From Streptomyces sp. ISL-98 (GTDB taxonomy: Bacteria > Actinomycetota > Actinomycetes > Streptomycetales > Streptomycetaceae): DNA of 64,000 nucleotides. A program made the position numbers and the translations under genes. The stretch lies in contig NZ_JAGGPB010000028.1 of the NCBI RefSeq assembly GCF_018614055.1, forward strand, positions 1 through 64,000, written 5' to 3'. Shown one piece after another: positions 1 through 8,240 of the stretch (position 1 is the stretch's first letter; every line of letters starts with the position of its first letter). Below the pieces are notes generated by a model. It saw nothing but the letters and a program-made list of their open reading frames with translations, was not told the DNA's origin and did no database searches.

Positions 1-87
1 CCGGCTTGACCTGCCCAGGCCGCGGCATCCAGGCACCTCCCGGAACCGCACCCTACCAGCCAACCCCTTAAGTCACTGGTATTGGGC

Positions 88-864
88 CTAGCCCCGCTCC
101 CCCAACCGCACCGTAAAGCTGAACCGATCCCCCCGGAACAACGTCCGCACCCGCTCCAGCGGCCGCCCCTCCACATCCCGCGAAAGCCGGTGGATCAGCA
201 GCATCGGAAGCGCCGGCGGCGTCCCGATCAGCAGCGCCTCCCGGGGCGTCGCGAGGACCGTCTCGATGCGCTCGTCCGCGTCGCCGAAGGACACCCCGAC
301 GCGGTCGTGGAGGTACGCGTAGAAGGACGAGTCCGGCTCGAAGTCGACGTCCAGACGCGGAACCCGGGACACCGCCACGTACGTACTCTCCAGGCCGACC
401 CGCTCGTCGTCCGCGAGCAGCACGCGCTCCATGTGCCAGACCGGTTCGCCGGTCTCCGCGCCGACGTCGGCAGCCAGCGCGGCCGGGCAGGGGAAGCGGT
501 CGAGGCCGATGAGATTACGGCCCGGCCTCCGGTCCTGGCGGCGTACACCCTCCGTGTAGCTGGCGAGGGCCAGCGGCTGCTCCAGCTTCGGCCCGGCAAC
601 GACCGTGCCCCGCCCCTGGCGCCGGAGCCGCCCCTCCAGAAGAAGCTCGCGCAGCGCCTGGCGCACCGTCTCGCGGGAGACCTCGTACCGCACGGCGAGA
701 TCGCGCTCGGGGGGCAGCACATCGCCCTCGCTCAACTCACTCATCAGGGCGGCGATATGGGCCTTGACGGCGTAGTACTTGGGAATGCGGCCGTGCTCCG
801 GGATGCCGGACCGGATGGGGGCGCCGGGGTCCTGGTGGTGCGTGTTCGCGTCTCGGATGTCCAC
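88..864 (-). CDS. GntR/HutC-family transcriptional regulator, DasR-like
   Basis: Predicted DNA-binding repressor of 258 aa. An N-terminal winged helix (about residues 15-85) has the GntR signature PPERDLAVRYEVSRETVRQA, and the rest is a UTRA effector-binding domain. The pattern IPKYY, then VPPER/LPPERDL, ending in FRGDRFSF, resembles DasR, the GlcNAc-6-P-responsive regulator, so a sugar-phosphate effector is possible but unproven. The start chosen is a GTG just before the conserved N-terminus; the frame stays open upstream but reads as noise. It lies 68 bases downstream of the LtrA-family gene on the same strand and could be co-transcribed with it. No operator was identified for it. Confidence 0.85.
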   Translation of the reverse strand: MDIRDANTHHQDPGAPIRSGIPEHGRIPKYYAVKAHIAALMSELSEGDVLPPERDLAVRYEVSRETVRQALRELLLEGRLRRQGRGTVVAGPKLEQPLALASYTEGVRRQDRRPGRNLIGLDRFPCPAALAADVGAETGEPVWHMERVLLADDERVGLESTYVAVSRVPRLDVDFEPDSSFYAYLHDRVGVSFGDADERIETVLATPREALLIGTPPALPMLLIHRLSRDVEGRPLERVRTLFRGDRFSFTVRLGERG

Positions 865-932
865 GTACGGATCGTCGCAGACGATGTTGAACGCCCGGTG
901 CGAGCGTCGCGTGGCGGCAGGGCGATGCCTGG

Positions 933-2147
933 TCAGCGTGCCGCTTCGGGGGGCGCCGTAGCCACGAGATACATCCCTGTCGCGACGGTGCACGCGGCCA
1001 CCAGCCCGGCCAGCGGCACGGCCCAGTGCCCGGCGAAACTGGTGGGCAGTACGAGCAACGCGCCGACGAGCAGGACCAGATGCTGCGCCGCGCCCCGCTT
1101 GAAATGGCGCGCGTGCACAGCCCACACCGTGATCATGAAGAGGGCGGTGGGAACGGTGACCGCGAAGGAGGCCGCGAGCGTGGAGATGTGCGCATGGTGC
1201 GTCGCCTCTTCGACCGCCACTTCGATGCCGGCGCCGATCGCGGCGGCGGAGCCGAAGATCAGGTAGTGGCCGTAGCCCCAGACGAACGCCTGGCGGTTGG
1301 AGGCGAGATGTTCGTGAATGGGCACGGCGAAGTAGATCCAGAAGGCGGCGAAGACGATGACCAGTCCGCCGGCCGCGATCGGCAGCAGCTTGTCCAGGGC
1401 CGCTGATTCGTCCGGTGCGTCGAGGGCGGACTGTACGGCCACGGTGGCGGCGGCAATGGTCTCGCCGAGCATGATGATGGTGAACAGGCCGTAGCGTTCG
1501 GCGATGTGGTGCGGATGCCAGCTGGTCTGGTGGCGGTGCTCGGCGAAGACCGGCACGGCGAGCTCGGCGGCAGCCAGCAGCAGGAATCCCCACGTCCAGG
1601 CGGCGTCGGGCAGCCACAGCAGCACCACCCAGCCCGCCTGCACGACCACAAGGCCGGCGGCGAAGCGCAACGCGGTGCTTCTGGCGTCTCCGGTTTCGCC
1701 GTGCGCGGCCCGCAGCCACTGGAGGGTGAGCGCCACGCGCATGATCAGGTAGCCGAGGATCGCGATCCCGTAGTCGGCGTGGTCGAAGGCGCGCGGGACT
1801 CCGGCGGCCAGGACGAGAACGCCGGCGATCTGCACCAGGGTGGCGAGCCGGTAGGGGACGTCGTCGCAGTCGTACGCGGAGGCGAACCAGGTGAAGTTCA
1901 CCCAGGCCCAGTAGATCGCGAAGAAGACGAACAGATAGCCGGTGATCCCGTGCCCGGCGTCGCCCTCGGCCACGGCGTGCACGAGCCGCGCCCCGGCCTG
2001 GGCGACCGCCACGACGAAGCACAGATCGAAGAACAGCTCCAGCGGGGTGGCCGCCCGGTGCGGCTCGTCGCGGCTGCGGGCCGTCATCCGCACCAGCGGG
2101 ACGATATGGCGGCCGTGACCGGTTCCGCTGCGGGGCTGCTCGCTCAT
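933..2147 (-). CDS. Low temperature requirement protein A (LtrA) family membrane protein
   Basis: Polytopic membrane protein of 404 aa and unknown biochemical role. The N-terminal TPLELFFDLCFVVAVAQ is the family signature, followed by roughly ten hydrophobic segments and the internal motif ERYGLFTIIMLGETIAAAT. LtrA was named in Listeria for growth at low temperature, and Streptomyces genomes carry several copies of unknown substrate. The ATG lies 16 bases from the stop of the upstream LAXTG gene, so the two are probably one transcription unit. A short direct repeat (TGCTCGCTCAT) surrounds this junction. Confidence 0.88.
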   Translation of the reverse strand: MSEQPRSGTGHGRHIVPLVRMTARSRDEPHRAATPLELFFDLCFVVAVAQAGARLVHAVAEGDAGHGITGYLFVFFAIYWAWVNFTWFASAYDCDDVPYRLATLVQIAGVLVLAAGVPRAFDHADYGIAILGYLIMRVALTLQWLRAAHGETGDARSTALRFAAGLVVVQAGWVVLLWLPDAAWTWGFLLLAAAELAVPVFAEHRHQTSWHPHHIAERYGLFTIIMLGETIAAATVAVQSALDAPDESAALDKLLPIAAGGLVIVFAAFWIYFAVPIHEHLASNRQAFVWGYGHYLIFGSAAAIGAGIEVAVEEATHHAHISTLAASFAVTVPTALFMITVWAVHARHFKRGAAQHLVLLVGALLVLPTSFAGHWAVPLAGLVAACTVATGMYLVATAPPEAAR

Positions 2148-2163
2148 GGCCGGGTCTGCTCGC

Positions 2164-3051
2164 TCATCGGCCCCGGGGGCCGTTCGTCGCTCCGGGGCCC
2201 CGAAGGCGCCGGGATCCCGCGACGAGCGCGCCGCCGCCGAGGAGGAGTGCGCCCGCGGTGGCTCCGACCGGGAGCAGGTGGTCGCGGGGGCCGGTCATGG
2301 CGAGGGAGCCGCGGCGATGCTCGCCGATACGGGGGGTGGCGTCGTCGGGGCGGGCTGGGGTGGAGTCGGGGTCGCGGCCGGCATCGGCGGCGCCCGGTTC
2401 CTTCCCTTTCTCTGCTTCGTCCACGTCATCGGCGTCATCGGCCTCCGCCTTGTCGATGGCGAACCGGTAGTCGTTGGACTCGCCGACCCACTCGCCGTCG
2501 TCGCCGTGCCGCTGGACGACCGCGGCGTTGGTGACGACGTCGCCAGGTTGGGTCCCGGAGGCGAAGGTGAGCCGTACTTGCACGGTCACGGTCTTGTCGG
2601 CGGCGACGGTGAACCCGCGGAACCCGTTGGCGAATACGCCGATGTGCTCGTCCTCGTCGGTCTTCTCGAAGGGGACACGGCGCCAGCGCCGCACGTCCTC
2701 GTCGTAGAACTCGAACTTGGCCTGGGAGGAGGCGAGTTCACGGTCGCGGTCCGCGATGACGATGACGGGGTGGATGTTGTGGCAGCTCTCGTCGGTGACG
2801 TTGGCCAGTTCGAGGTACCAGTGCTTGAAGCCGCCGCCGGGGTGGTAGGTGTCCGGTCCGCCGCGCAGGCGGGTGCCGATGGGAAAGTCGGCGGAGTCGG
2901 GATCGCCGCAGGTCGGCTGCTGGTCGGCGGGTGGCGCGGGCGCGCTGGCGACGGCGGGGCGGAGAGGCGTCGCAGCGACCGCGAGCGCTGCCGGTGACAT
3001 CGTGGCTGTCGCAACTCCGAGGGCGATGGCGGGGGCAATGCGCAGTCGCAT
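2164..3051 (-). CDS. Secreted, putatively sortase-anchored protein with LAMTG sorting signal
   Basis: Exported protein of 295 aa with no recognised catalytic domain. A Sec signal peptide (about residues 1-35, Ala-rich) precedes a globular region (about 50-195), an acidic Asp/Glu/Pro linker (about 200-245), and a C-terminal sorting signal: LAMTG, a hydrophobic stretch rich in Gly, Ala and Leu, and a basic tail. LAXTG is the motif used by actinobacterial class E sortases, and one is encoded at 10109-10924. The mature part is probably displayed on the peptidoglycan. The Cys-containing central domain may be an adhesin or structural domain; I do not recognise it. Start ATG at 3051. Confidence 0.75.
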   Translation of the reverse strand: MRLRIAPAIALGVATATMSPAALAVAATPLRPAVASAPAPPADQQPTCGDPDSADFPIGTRLRGGPDTYHPGGGFKHWYLELANVTDESCHNIHPVIVIADRDRELASSQAKFEFYDEDVRRWRRVPFEKTDEDEHIGVFANGFRGFTVAADKTVTVQVRLTFASGTQPGDVVTNAAVVQRHGDDGEWVGESNDYRFAIDKAEADDADDVDEAEKGKEPGAADAGRDPDSTPARPDDATPRIGEHRRGSLAMTGPRDHLLPVGATAGALLLGGGALVAGSRRLRGPGATNGPRGR

Positions 3052-3096
3052 GGGGAGCCTTTGCAGATCGCGGAGCGGTCGGTCCGTCAGCCGGAC

Positions 3097-3130
3097 GGTG
3101 GGTGGGTCGGTCGGTCGGTCGGTGGGTCGG
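3097..3130. repeat. GGTC/GGTG tetranucleotide tract
   Basis: A short run of GGTG and GGTC tetramers in the 194-base space between the start of the LAXTG protein gene (3051) and the end of the ROK gene (3246). It lies just upstream of the LAXTG gene, in its probable promoter region, so slippage there could alter spacing. Nothing else is obvious in this intergenic stretch. Confidence 0.6.
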
Positions 3131-3245
3131 AGTCATCCGGTCATGGCCCGTGACCCTGCCACGCGCGCGCGACCGACCGCGCGGGACACGCCCCGCACGC
3201 GGTCATACAGTCCTCAGATTCCCCCCGACGGCCCAAACCGGACCC

Positions 3246-4583
3246 TCACCCGGGGAACGCCACATCCGCATGCCCGAAGACCGGCGCGAGCACCAACTGC
3301 GCGGCCCCCTCCGCGACTCCGTACCCGTGCCCTCCCCCCGCGACAGCGACCGGCACAGCAGCAGCACCGCCCTCGCGCCGCGCGAGCTCACCGAGCACCT
3401 CGCCCACGCCTCGTACGAAAACCTCTTCATGGGCGGCGACGACACGACCGCCGAGCAGTACGCGGTCGATGTCGAGCAGGCCGACGAGATTGGCGGCCCC
3501 GGCGCCGAGGACCCGTGCGGCCTCGGCGATGTCGCCGCGGGCGACGGCGGCGAGGCACAGCGCCTCGATGCAGCCGCGACCGCCGCAGTCGCAGGCGGGG
3601 CCGTCGAGCTGCAACGTCTGGTGCCCGAATTCCCCCGCCCCGGTCCGCGCCCCGCGATACAGCGCACCACCGAGTACGAGACCGGCGCCGAGCCCGGTAC
3701 CGAGATGGAGGTACGCGAAGGACCCGCCGGAGGGCCGGGCCCGCAGGGCGAGCCCGAGGGCGGCGGCGTTGGTGTCCTTGTCGACGACGACCGGCAGCCC
3801 GAGCCGCGCACCGAGTACGTCCCGCAACGCGAACCCGTCCCACTGCGGAAACCCGGTGACGCGATGCAGCACCCCGCGCCGGTGGTCCAACGGCCCGGGC
3901 GCGGCCACCCCGACCCCGAGCACCCGCCCGGCAGGCACGGGACCCGGCGCCCCGGACTCCCGTACCGGAACGGCAACCTCCCGTACCCGATCCTCGGCCG
4001 AGGCCTCCCGTACAGCGGACGCGACCTCCCCTGCCGGAGCCGCAACCTCCCGTACCGCCGACGCGACCTGCCCCACCAAAGCCCCCGCCTCCCGTACCGG
4101 AGCAGCGGCCGCATTCTCCCGCGCAGCAGACGCAGCCTCCCCCACCCGACCCGCGACCTCCCGCACAACGGCCCCGACCTCCCGTACCGCCGCCGCGACC
4201 ACCGCCTCCGCGCCCGCCCCGAAATCCAGCGGCGCGCTCCGCGCGGCCACCGTCGACCCGGCCAGGTCCACCAGAACCGCCGTCAGCTCATCGCGGTCCA
4301 GGTGCAGCCCGACCGCGTACCCCGCATCCGGCACCAGCCGCAGTACGGTCCGCGGCTTGCCACCCGTCGAGGCGCGTCGGCCCGCCTCCGCCACCAGCCC
4401 GTCCGCCCGCAGCCGGGCGGTGATCTTGCTGACCGCCTGGGGCGTGAGCCCCGTGCGTTCGGCGAGCTCGAGCCGGCTGATGCCGCCCTCGCCCGCCGTG
4501 CGCAGCAGGTCGAGTACCAGCGCCGCGTTGTGGCTGCGCAGCGCCGGCAGGTTTACGCCCGTACCCGTACTGGTCCTGTTCAC
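3246..4583 (-). CDS. ROK-family transcriptional regulator with an inserted heptad-repeat segment
   Basis: 445 aa. An N-terminal winged helix (about residues 10-75; SRLELAERTGLTPQAVSKIT) is joined to a ROK sugar-kinase-like domain. The ROK zinc motif is present as CDCGGRGCIEALC, preceded by the family motif GAGEFGHQ. ROK regulators usually have about 400 residues; the excess here comes from residues 129-209, an Ala/Val/Arg/Glu-rich run of eleven 7- or 9-residue repeats of the type xxVREVA. This splits the N-terminal lobe of the ROK domain (between LDFGAGAEAVV and GVGVAAPGPL). It starts at a GTG and is divergent from an oxidoreductase, with a palindromic operator between them. The ligand is probably a sugar or polyol, by family. 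Confidence 0.85.
   Translation of the reverse strand: MNRTSTGTGVNLPALRSHNAALVLDLLRTAGEGGISRLELAERTGLTPQAVSKITARLRADGLVAEAGRRASTGGKPRTVLRLVPDAGYAVGLHLDRDELTAVLVDLAGSTVAARSAPLDFGAGAEAVVAAAVREVGAVVREVAGRVGEAASAARENAAAAPVREAGALVGQVASAVREVAAPAGEVASAVREASAEDRVREVAVPVRESGAPGPVPAGRVLGVGVAAPGPLDHRRGVLHRVTGFPQWDGFALRDVLGARLGLPVVVDKDTNAAALGLALRARPSGGSFAYLHLGTGLGAGLVLGGALYRGARTGAGEFGHQTLQLDGPACDCGGRGCIEALCLAAVARGDIAEAARVLGAGAANLVGLLDIDRVLLGGRVVAAHEEVFVRGVGEVLGELARREGGAAAVPVAVAGGGHGYGVAEGAAQLVLAPVFGHADVAFPG
3957..4199 (-). repeat. In-frame 21-bp minisatellite within the ROK gene
   Basis: Eleven tandem degenerate units, nine of 21 bp and two of 27 bp (243 bp, 81 codons), each opening on the + strand with a variant of CTCCCGTACC. 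Because unit length is a multiple of three, the frame is kept and each unit adds a heptad such as SAVREVA or APAGEVA. Unit-to-unit divergence suggests an old expansion rather than recent slippage. Confidence 0.8.
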
Positions 4584-4606
4584 GGCCCCATTGTCCCCTG
4601 CGCTTG

Positions 4607-4633
4607 CACTTTGGCAACAGCGTTGCTTAAGTG
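4607..4633. promoter_or_regulatory. 27-bp palindromic operator between the ROK regulator and the oxidoreductase
   Basis: Imperfect dyad: outer arms CACTT (4607-4611) and AAGTG (4629-4633), inner arms GCAAC (4614-4618) and GTTGC (4622-4626), with a 3-bp centre. It sits between the GTG of the ROK gene (4583) and the ATG of the oxidoreductase (4640), a classic place for an autoregulatory site. Binding by the ROK protein is inferred from position only. Confidence 0.6.
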
Positions 4634-4639
4634 GGGAGC

Positions 4640-5752
4640 ATGACTGGCACCGGCACCGCCCATGGCACCGACACCCGCGCCCCGCTGCGCGTAGGACTCG
4701 TGGGCTACGGCCTCGCGGGCTCCGTCTTCCACGCCCCGCTCATCGCCACCACCGAGGGCCTCGCCCTCGACACGGTCGTCACCTCGAACCCGGAGCGGCA
4801 GGAGCAGGCCCGCGCGGAGTTTCCCGACGTCCGCCTCGCGGCCTCGCCCGACGAGCTGTGGGAGCGCGCGGACGAGCTCGACCTCGTCGTGATCGCCTCG
4901 CCCAACAAGACCCACGTCCCGATCGCGACCGCCGCCCTCGAAGCGGGCCTGCCGGTCGTCGTGGACAAGCCGATCGCCGGCACCGCCGCCGAGGCGCGCG
5001 AGCTGGCCGCCCTCGCCGGCGAGCGCGGCCTGCTGCTCTCCGTCTTCCAGAACCGCCGCTGGGACAACGACTTCCTCACCCTCCAGCAGCTGATCGCCGC
5101 CGGCGAGCTCGGCGACGTACAGCGCTTCGAGTCACGGTTCGAGCGGTGGCGGCCGCAGACCAAGGGCGGCTGGCGCGAGTCGGGCGACCCGGCGGAGATC
5201 GGCGGGCTGCTGTTCGACCTGGGCAGCCACGTCGTCGACCAGGCGCTGGTCCTCTTCGGCCCGGCGGCCCAGGTGTACGCCGAGTCCGATGTACGCCGCC
5301 CCGGCGCCGAGGCCGACGACGACACGTTCATCGCGATCACTCACACGAACGGTGTCCGCTCCCACCTCTACGTGAGCGCCACCACCGCCCAGCTCGGCCC
5401 GCGCTTTCGCGTGCTCGGCTCGCGCGCGGGCTTCGTGAAGTACGGCCTGGACCCGCAGGAGTCGGCCCTTCGCGAGGGCAGGCGTCCTGCGGCGGACGAG
5501 AGCTGGGGCGAGGAACCGGAGTCGGCCTGGGGCCACGTCGGCGCGGGCGAGTCCCCGCTGACGGGCGGCGGCACCCCCGTCCGTACGCTGCCGGGCGACT
5601 ACCCGGCGTTCTACGCGGCGATCGCCACCGCCCTGCGGGACGGCACCGCACCCCCGGTCACCGCCGAACAGGCGGCAGCGGCCCTGGACGTACTGGAGGC
5701 GGCGCGGCGCTCGGCCCGCGCGGGCATCACGGTGGGGATGATCCCCGCATGA
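4640..5752 (+). CDS. Gfo/Idh/MocA-family NAD(P)-dependent oxidoreductase
   Basis: 370-aa sugar or inositol dehydrogenase-type enzyme. An N-terminal Rossmann fold with GLVGYGLAGSVFHAPL (about residues 15-30) is followed by the conserved VVVDKPIAGT; many family members have EKP here, and the DKP form occurs in the scyllo-inositol dehydrogenase-like branch. The C-terminal alpha/beta substrate domain contains GGLLFDLGSHVVDQAL, whose His and Asp lie in the usual active-site region. The ATG at 4640 was chosen; an in-frame GTG at 4631 falls inside the operator. The stop overlaps the next start (ATGA), indicating translational coupling. Likely controlled by the divergent ROK regulator. Confidence 0.87.
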   Translation: MTGTGTAHGTDTRAPLRVGLVGYGLAGSVFHAPLIATTEGLALDTVVTSNPERQEQARAEFPDVRLAASPDELWERADELDLVVIASPNKTHVPIATAALEAGLPVVVDKPIAGTAAEARELAALAGERGLLLSVFQNRRWDNDFLTLQQLIAAGELGDVQRFESRFERWRPQTKGGWRESGDPAEIGGLLFDLGSHVVDQALVLFGPAAQVYAESDVRRPGAEADDDTFIAITHTNGVRSHLYVSATTAQLGPRFRVLGSRAGFVKYGLDPQESALREGRRPAADESWGEEPESAWGHVGAGESPLTGGGTPVRTLPGDYPAFYAAIATALRDGTAPPVTAEQAAAALDVLEAARRSARAGITVGMIPA

Positions 5753-6252
5753 GCCACACAAGTCACACGAGCCACACGACCCCCGGGAACCCTGTGAGCC
5801 CCACGATCGCCGAGCTGGTCGCCCAGGAACGCCGCCTGACACTCCCCCGCTTCACCCACGAGGACGCCTGGGCGCTGGGCAGCCTGCTCGTCGAGCTGGC
5901 GACCGAGCGCAATGTCCCGGTCGCCATCGACATCCGACGGGGCGCGCAACAGCTCTTCCACTGCGCCCTGCCGGGGTCGAGCGCCGACAACGACGCGTGG
6001 ATCGACCGGAAGCGGCGGGTCGTCGAGCGGTACGCGGAGAGCTCGTACCTGGTCGGCACGCGCTTCCGCGCCAAGGGGACGACGTTCGAGGACTCCTCGC
6101 GCCTGGACCCGGATGTGTACGCGGCGCACGGCGGGGCGTTCCCGATCGCGGTGGAGGGAGCGGGCGTAATCGGCACGGTCACGGTCTCCGGCCTGCCCCA
6201 GGCGGAAGATCACGCACTGGTGGTCGAGGCCCTGGAACGCTTCACGGAGTAG
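5749..6252 (+). CDS. UPF0303 / haem-degrading-domain (PF03928-like) protein
   Basis: 167 aa with the UPF0303 layout: WALGSLLVELATERNVPVAIDIRRGAQQ, then the GSSADNDAWIDRKRRVVERY core and FPIAVEGAGVIGTVTVSGLPQ. Some family members bind haem or help sense redox state, and others sit in sugar-utilisation operons, as this one does behind an Idh-type oxidoreductase. The first about 14 residues (repeated SHT) may not be essential; a GTG at 5794 is an alternative start. The next 120 bases to the convergent gene at 6372 are G-rich with two copies of GGCTGAGGGCAGG and probably terminate transcription. Confidence 0.8.
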   Translation: MSHTSHTSHTTPGNPVSPTIAELVAQERRLTLPRFTHEDAWALGSLLVELATERNVPVAIDIRRGAQQLFHCALPGSSADNDAWIDRKRRVVERYAESSYLVGTRFRAKGTTFEDSSRLDPDVYAAHGGAFPIAVEGAGVIGTVTVSGLPQAEDHALVVEALERFTE

Positions 6253-6371
6253 GGCACCGCCCGAGGGCCAGGGACTGGGGCGGGGGCTGAGGGCAGGCGG
6301 CTGAGGGCAGGGTGCTGAGGCGCAGCCCCAGCCCCCCTCCCCCAGCCGGAAGGCACGACGCCAGACGGACG

Positions 6372-7229
6372 CTACGCGTCCTTCAGCTCCTGCCGCTGCC
6401 GCCCCAGCCCCTCAACCTCGAGCTCCACCACATCGCCCGACCGCAGGTACGGCTTCGGCTCCGGCTGCCCCATGGCAACCCCCGCCGGCGTACCCGTGTT
6501 GATCACGTCACCCGGGTACAGCGTCATGAACTGACTGACGTACCGCACCACTTCACCGACCGAGAAGATCTGATCGGCGGTGGTGCCGTTCTGCTTCAGC
6601 TCGCCGTTGACCCAGAGTTTCAGACCCAGCGCCTGCGGGTCCGGCACCTCGTCCGCAGTCACGAGCCACGGACCCAGCGGGTTGAACGTCTCGCAGTTCT
6701 TGCCCTTGTCCCACGTGCCGCCGCGCTCGATCTGGAACTCTCGCTCGGAGACGTCGTGCGCGACCGCGTACCCCGCGACATGCGCGAGGCCCTCGTCCGC
6801 CGAGTCCAGGTAGCGGGCGGTGCGCCCGATGACGACGGCAAGCTCGACTTCCCAGTCGGTCTTGGTGCTGCCGCGCGGTACGAGAACGGTGTCGTCGGGG
6901 CCGACGACCGTGTCCGGGGCCTTGAAGAAGATGATGGGCTCGGCCGGAATCGCCGCGCCCGTCTCGGCCGCGTGGTCGTGGTAGTTCAACCCGATACACA
7001 CGATTTTTCCGATACGAGCGAGCGGCGGCCCGACCCGGTCCGCACCCCCGTCGATCACCGGCAGTTCACCGGCGGCGGCAGCAGCCCGTACCCGACCGAG
7101 GGCGGCCTCGTCGGCGAGCAGGTCCCCGTCGATGTCCGGGACGAGGCCCGACAGATCCCTGAGCGTCCCGTCCTGGTCGAGCAGTGCCGGACGTTCGGCT
7201 CCCGCCGCCCCCACACGCAGCAGCTTCAT
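6372..7229 (-). CDS. Fumarylacetoacetate hydrolase (FAH) family protein
   Basis: 285-aa FAH-fold enzyme acting on 2-oxo or diketo acids (hydrolase, isomerase or decarboxylase; the substrate cannot be told from sequence). The short N-terminal domain is followed by the catalytic core: GLNYHDHAAETG, PIIFFKAP, then WEVELAVVIG with the metal-binding Glu pair, and DVINTGTPAGV near the end. Length matches the family. The ATG at 7229 has GAGGAG eight bases upstream; longer in-frame versions lack that support. A palindrome at 7289-7308 may be its operator. It appears monocistronic. Confidence 0.87.
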   Translation of the reverse strand: MKLLRVGAAGAERPALLDQDGTLRDLSGLVPDIDGDLLADEAALGRVRAAAAAGELPVIDGGADRVGPPLARIGKIVCIGLNYHDHAAETGAAIPAEPIIFFKAPDTVVGPDDTVLVPRGSTKTDWEVELAVVIGRTARYLDSADEGLAHVAGYAVAHDVSEREFQIERGGTWDKGKNCETFNPLGPWLVTADEVPDPQALGLKLWVNGELKQNGTTADQIFSVGEVVRYVSQFMTLYPGDVINTGTPAGVAMGQPEPKPYLRSGDVVELEVEGLGRQRQELKDA

Positions 7230-7288
7230 GGTCAGTCTCCTCTGGTCGAGTGTCGCGCCCGGCGCCCGGCCGATGGACTGCTGCCATC

Positions 7289-7308
7289 GGAGGATTGGCT
7301 GATCCTCC
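7289..7308. promoter_or_regulatory. Palindrome upstream of the FAH-family gene
   Basis: Perfect 7-bp arms GGAGGAT and ATCCTCC separated by six bases, about 60 bases upstream of the FAH gene start. The position suits a repressor site or a 5' leader hairpin; no dedicated regulator is adjacent. Confidence 0.4.
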
Positions 7309-7316
7309 AAGGTCAG

Positions 7317-7352
7317 GGTCCAGTCTGCAAGACCCCGTTCACAGACTGGACC
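7317..7352 (-). terminator. Hairpin directly after the yidC-like gene
   Basis: An 11-bp stem (GGTCCAGTCTG pairing with CAGACTGGACC) with a 14-base loop, starting two bases past the stop codon of the YidC gene. It lacks a U-tract, as is common for Streptomyces terminators. Confidence 0.6.
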
Positions 7353-7353
7353 T

Positions 7354-8115
7354 TTACGCGGCAGTAGCTACGGGCTCCCCGGCGACCGGAACATCCCGGT
7401 AAAGGACGGCTCGCTCAACCGCACTCCAGGTGGTGCTGGTGACGACGTACAACGCGGCGGCCAGCGGCACGACGGCCACCGTGATGAGCGTCGCGAAGGA
7501 CATCCACGGCATCACCTTGGCCATGGCCCCCATGGCTCCTTCCGCCCCTTCCGCTCCGGCACCGGGCAGCTGCGGCGCAGGCATGCCCGCCATCTGCTGC
7601 TTGGTACGCCGGAAATTGAACGTGGCCACCGCCGCCACGACCGCGAACAACGCGACGTACACCAGTCCCTGCGCCCCGAAGACCCCGCCGTCCGCGAGCG
7701 CGTCGGTCCAGCGGTCGCCGAGCGGGCTGGCGAAGAGCACGTGCCCGAGAAGCTCATTCGATTTCCCTCCGATCTGCCGGCTGGAGAAGAGGTGGTACAT
7801 GAGGAAGAACGCGGGCAGCTGGAAGAGGCTGGGCAGGCAGCCGGACAGCGGCGAGACCTTCTCCGCCGCGTGCAGCTCCAAGATCGCCTTCTGGAGGCGC
7901 TCCGGATTCTTGCCGTGCTTCTTGCGCAGCTCGGCGATCTGCGGCGCGAGCTTGGTGCGGGCTTTCTGCCCCCGGGCCGCCGCCCTCGACAGGGGGTGGA
8001 TGGCGAGTCGTACGCACGCGGTGAAGAGGACGATCGCGGCCGCCATGGCCGCGGTGTGGAAGAACGGTTCGAGCAGGTCCGCGAGGTCGGCGACCAGGTT
8101 GGCGAAAACGGACAT
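7354..8115 (-). CDS. yidC: YidC/Oxa1-family membrane protein insertase (accessory copy)
   Basis: 253-aa insertase of the YidC/Oxa1/Alb3 family, inserting or folding membrane proteins. Five hydrophobic segments are visible; the second part of TM1 carries the conserved groove arginine (FTACVRLAIHPLSR). It continues with the cytosolic charged loop KARTKLAPQIAELRKKHGKNPERLQKAILELH and the family motif GCLPSLFQLPAFFLMYHL. It is shorter than the main actinobacterial YidC, with no large external loop, and it is not in the rpmH-rnpA-yidC context, so it is a paralogue. The ATG at 8115 is preferred over a longer in-frame version. It is followed by a terminator and preceded by a small membrane gene. Confidence 0.85.
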   Translation of the reverse strand: MSVFANLVADLADLLEPFFHTAAMAAAIVLFTACVRLAIHPLSRAAARGQKARTKLAPQIAELRKKHGKNPERLQKAILELHAAEKVSPLSGCLPSLFQLPAFFLMYHLFSSRQIGGKSNELLGHVLFASPLGDRWTDALADGGVFGAQGLVYVALFAVVAAVATFNFRRTKQQMAGMPAPQLPGAGAEGAEGAMGAMAKVMPWMSFATLITVAVVPLAAALYVVTSTTWSAVERAVLYRDVPVAGEPVATAA

Positions 8116-8240
8116 GGTGGTTGAGCCCTCCGAGGGTCTCGTCGTGCCGGAAATCAGAAGAATCGGCATGACGACCCGCGTGGGCGCGGCGAGCTGCAGA
8201 AGAGAGCAGCAGAGAACGGAACCGAAAGCGGCGCGCGCCC

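Noticed and set aside
88..2022. Single 644-residue protein running through the GntR gene and the LtrA gene region
   Set aside because: The upstream part overlaps the clearly coding LtrA gene in another frame and is Arg/Pro-rich shadow sequence; only the GntR part is family-like.
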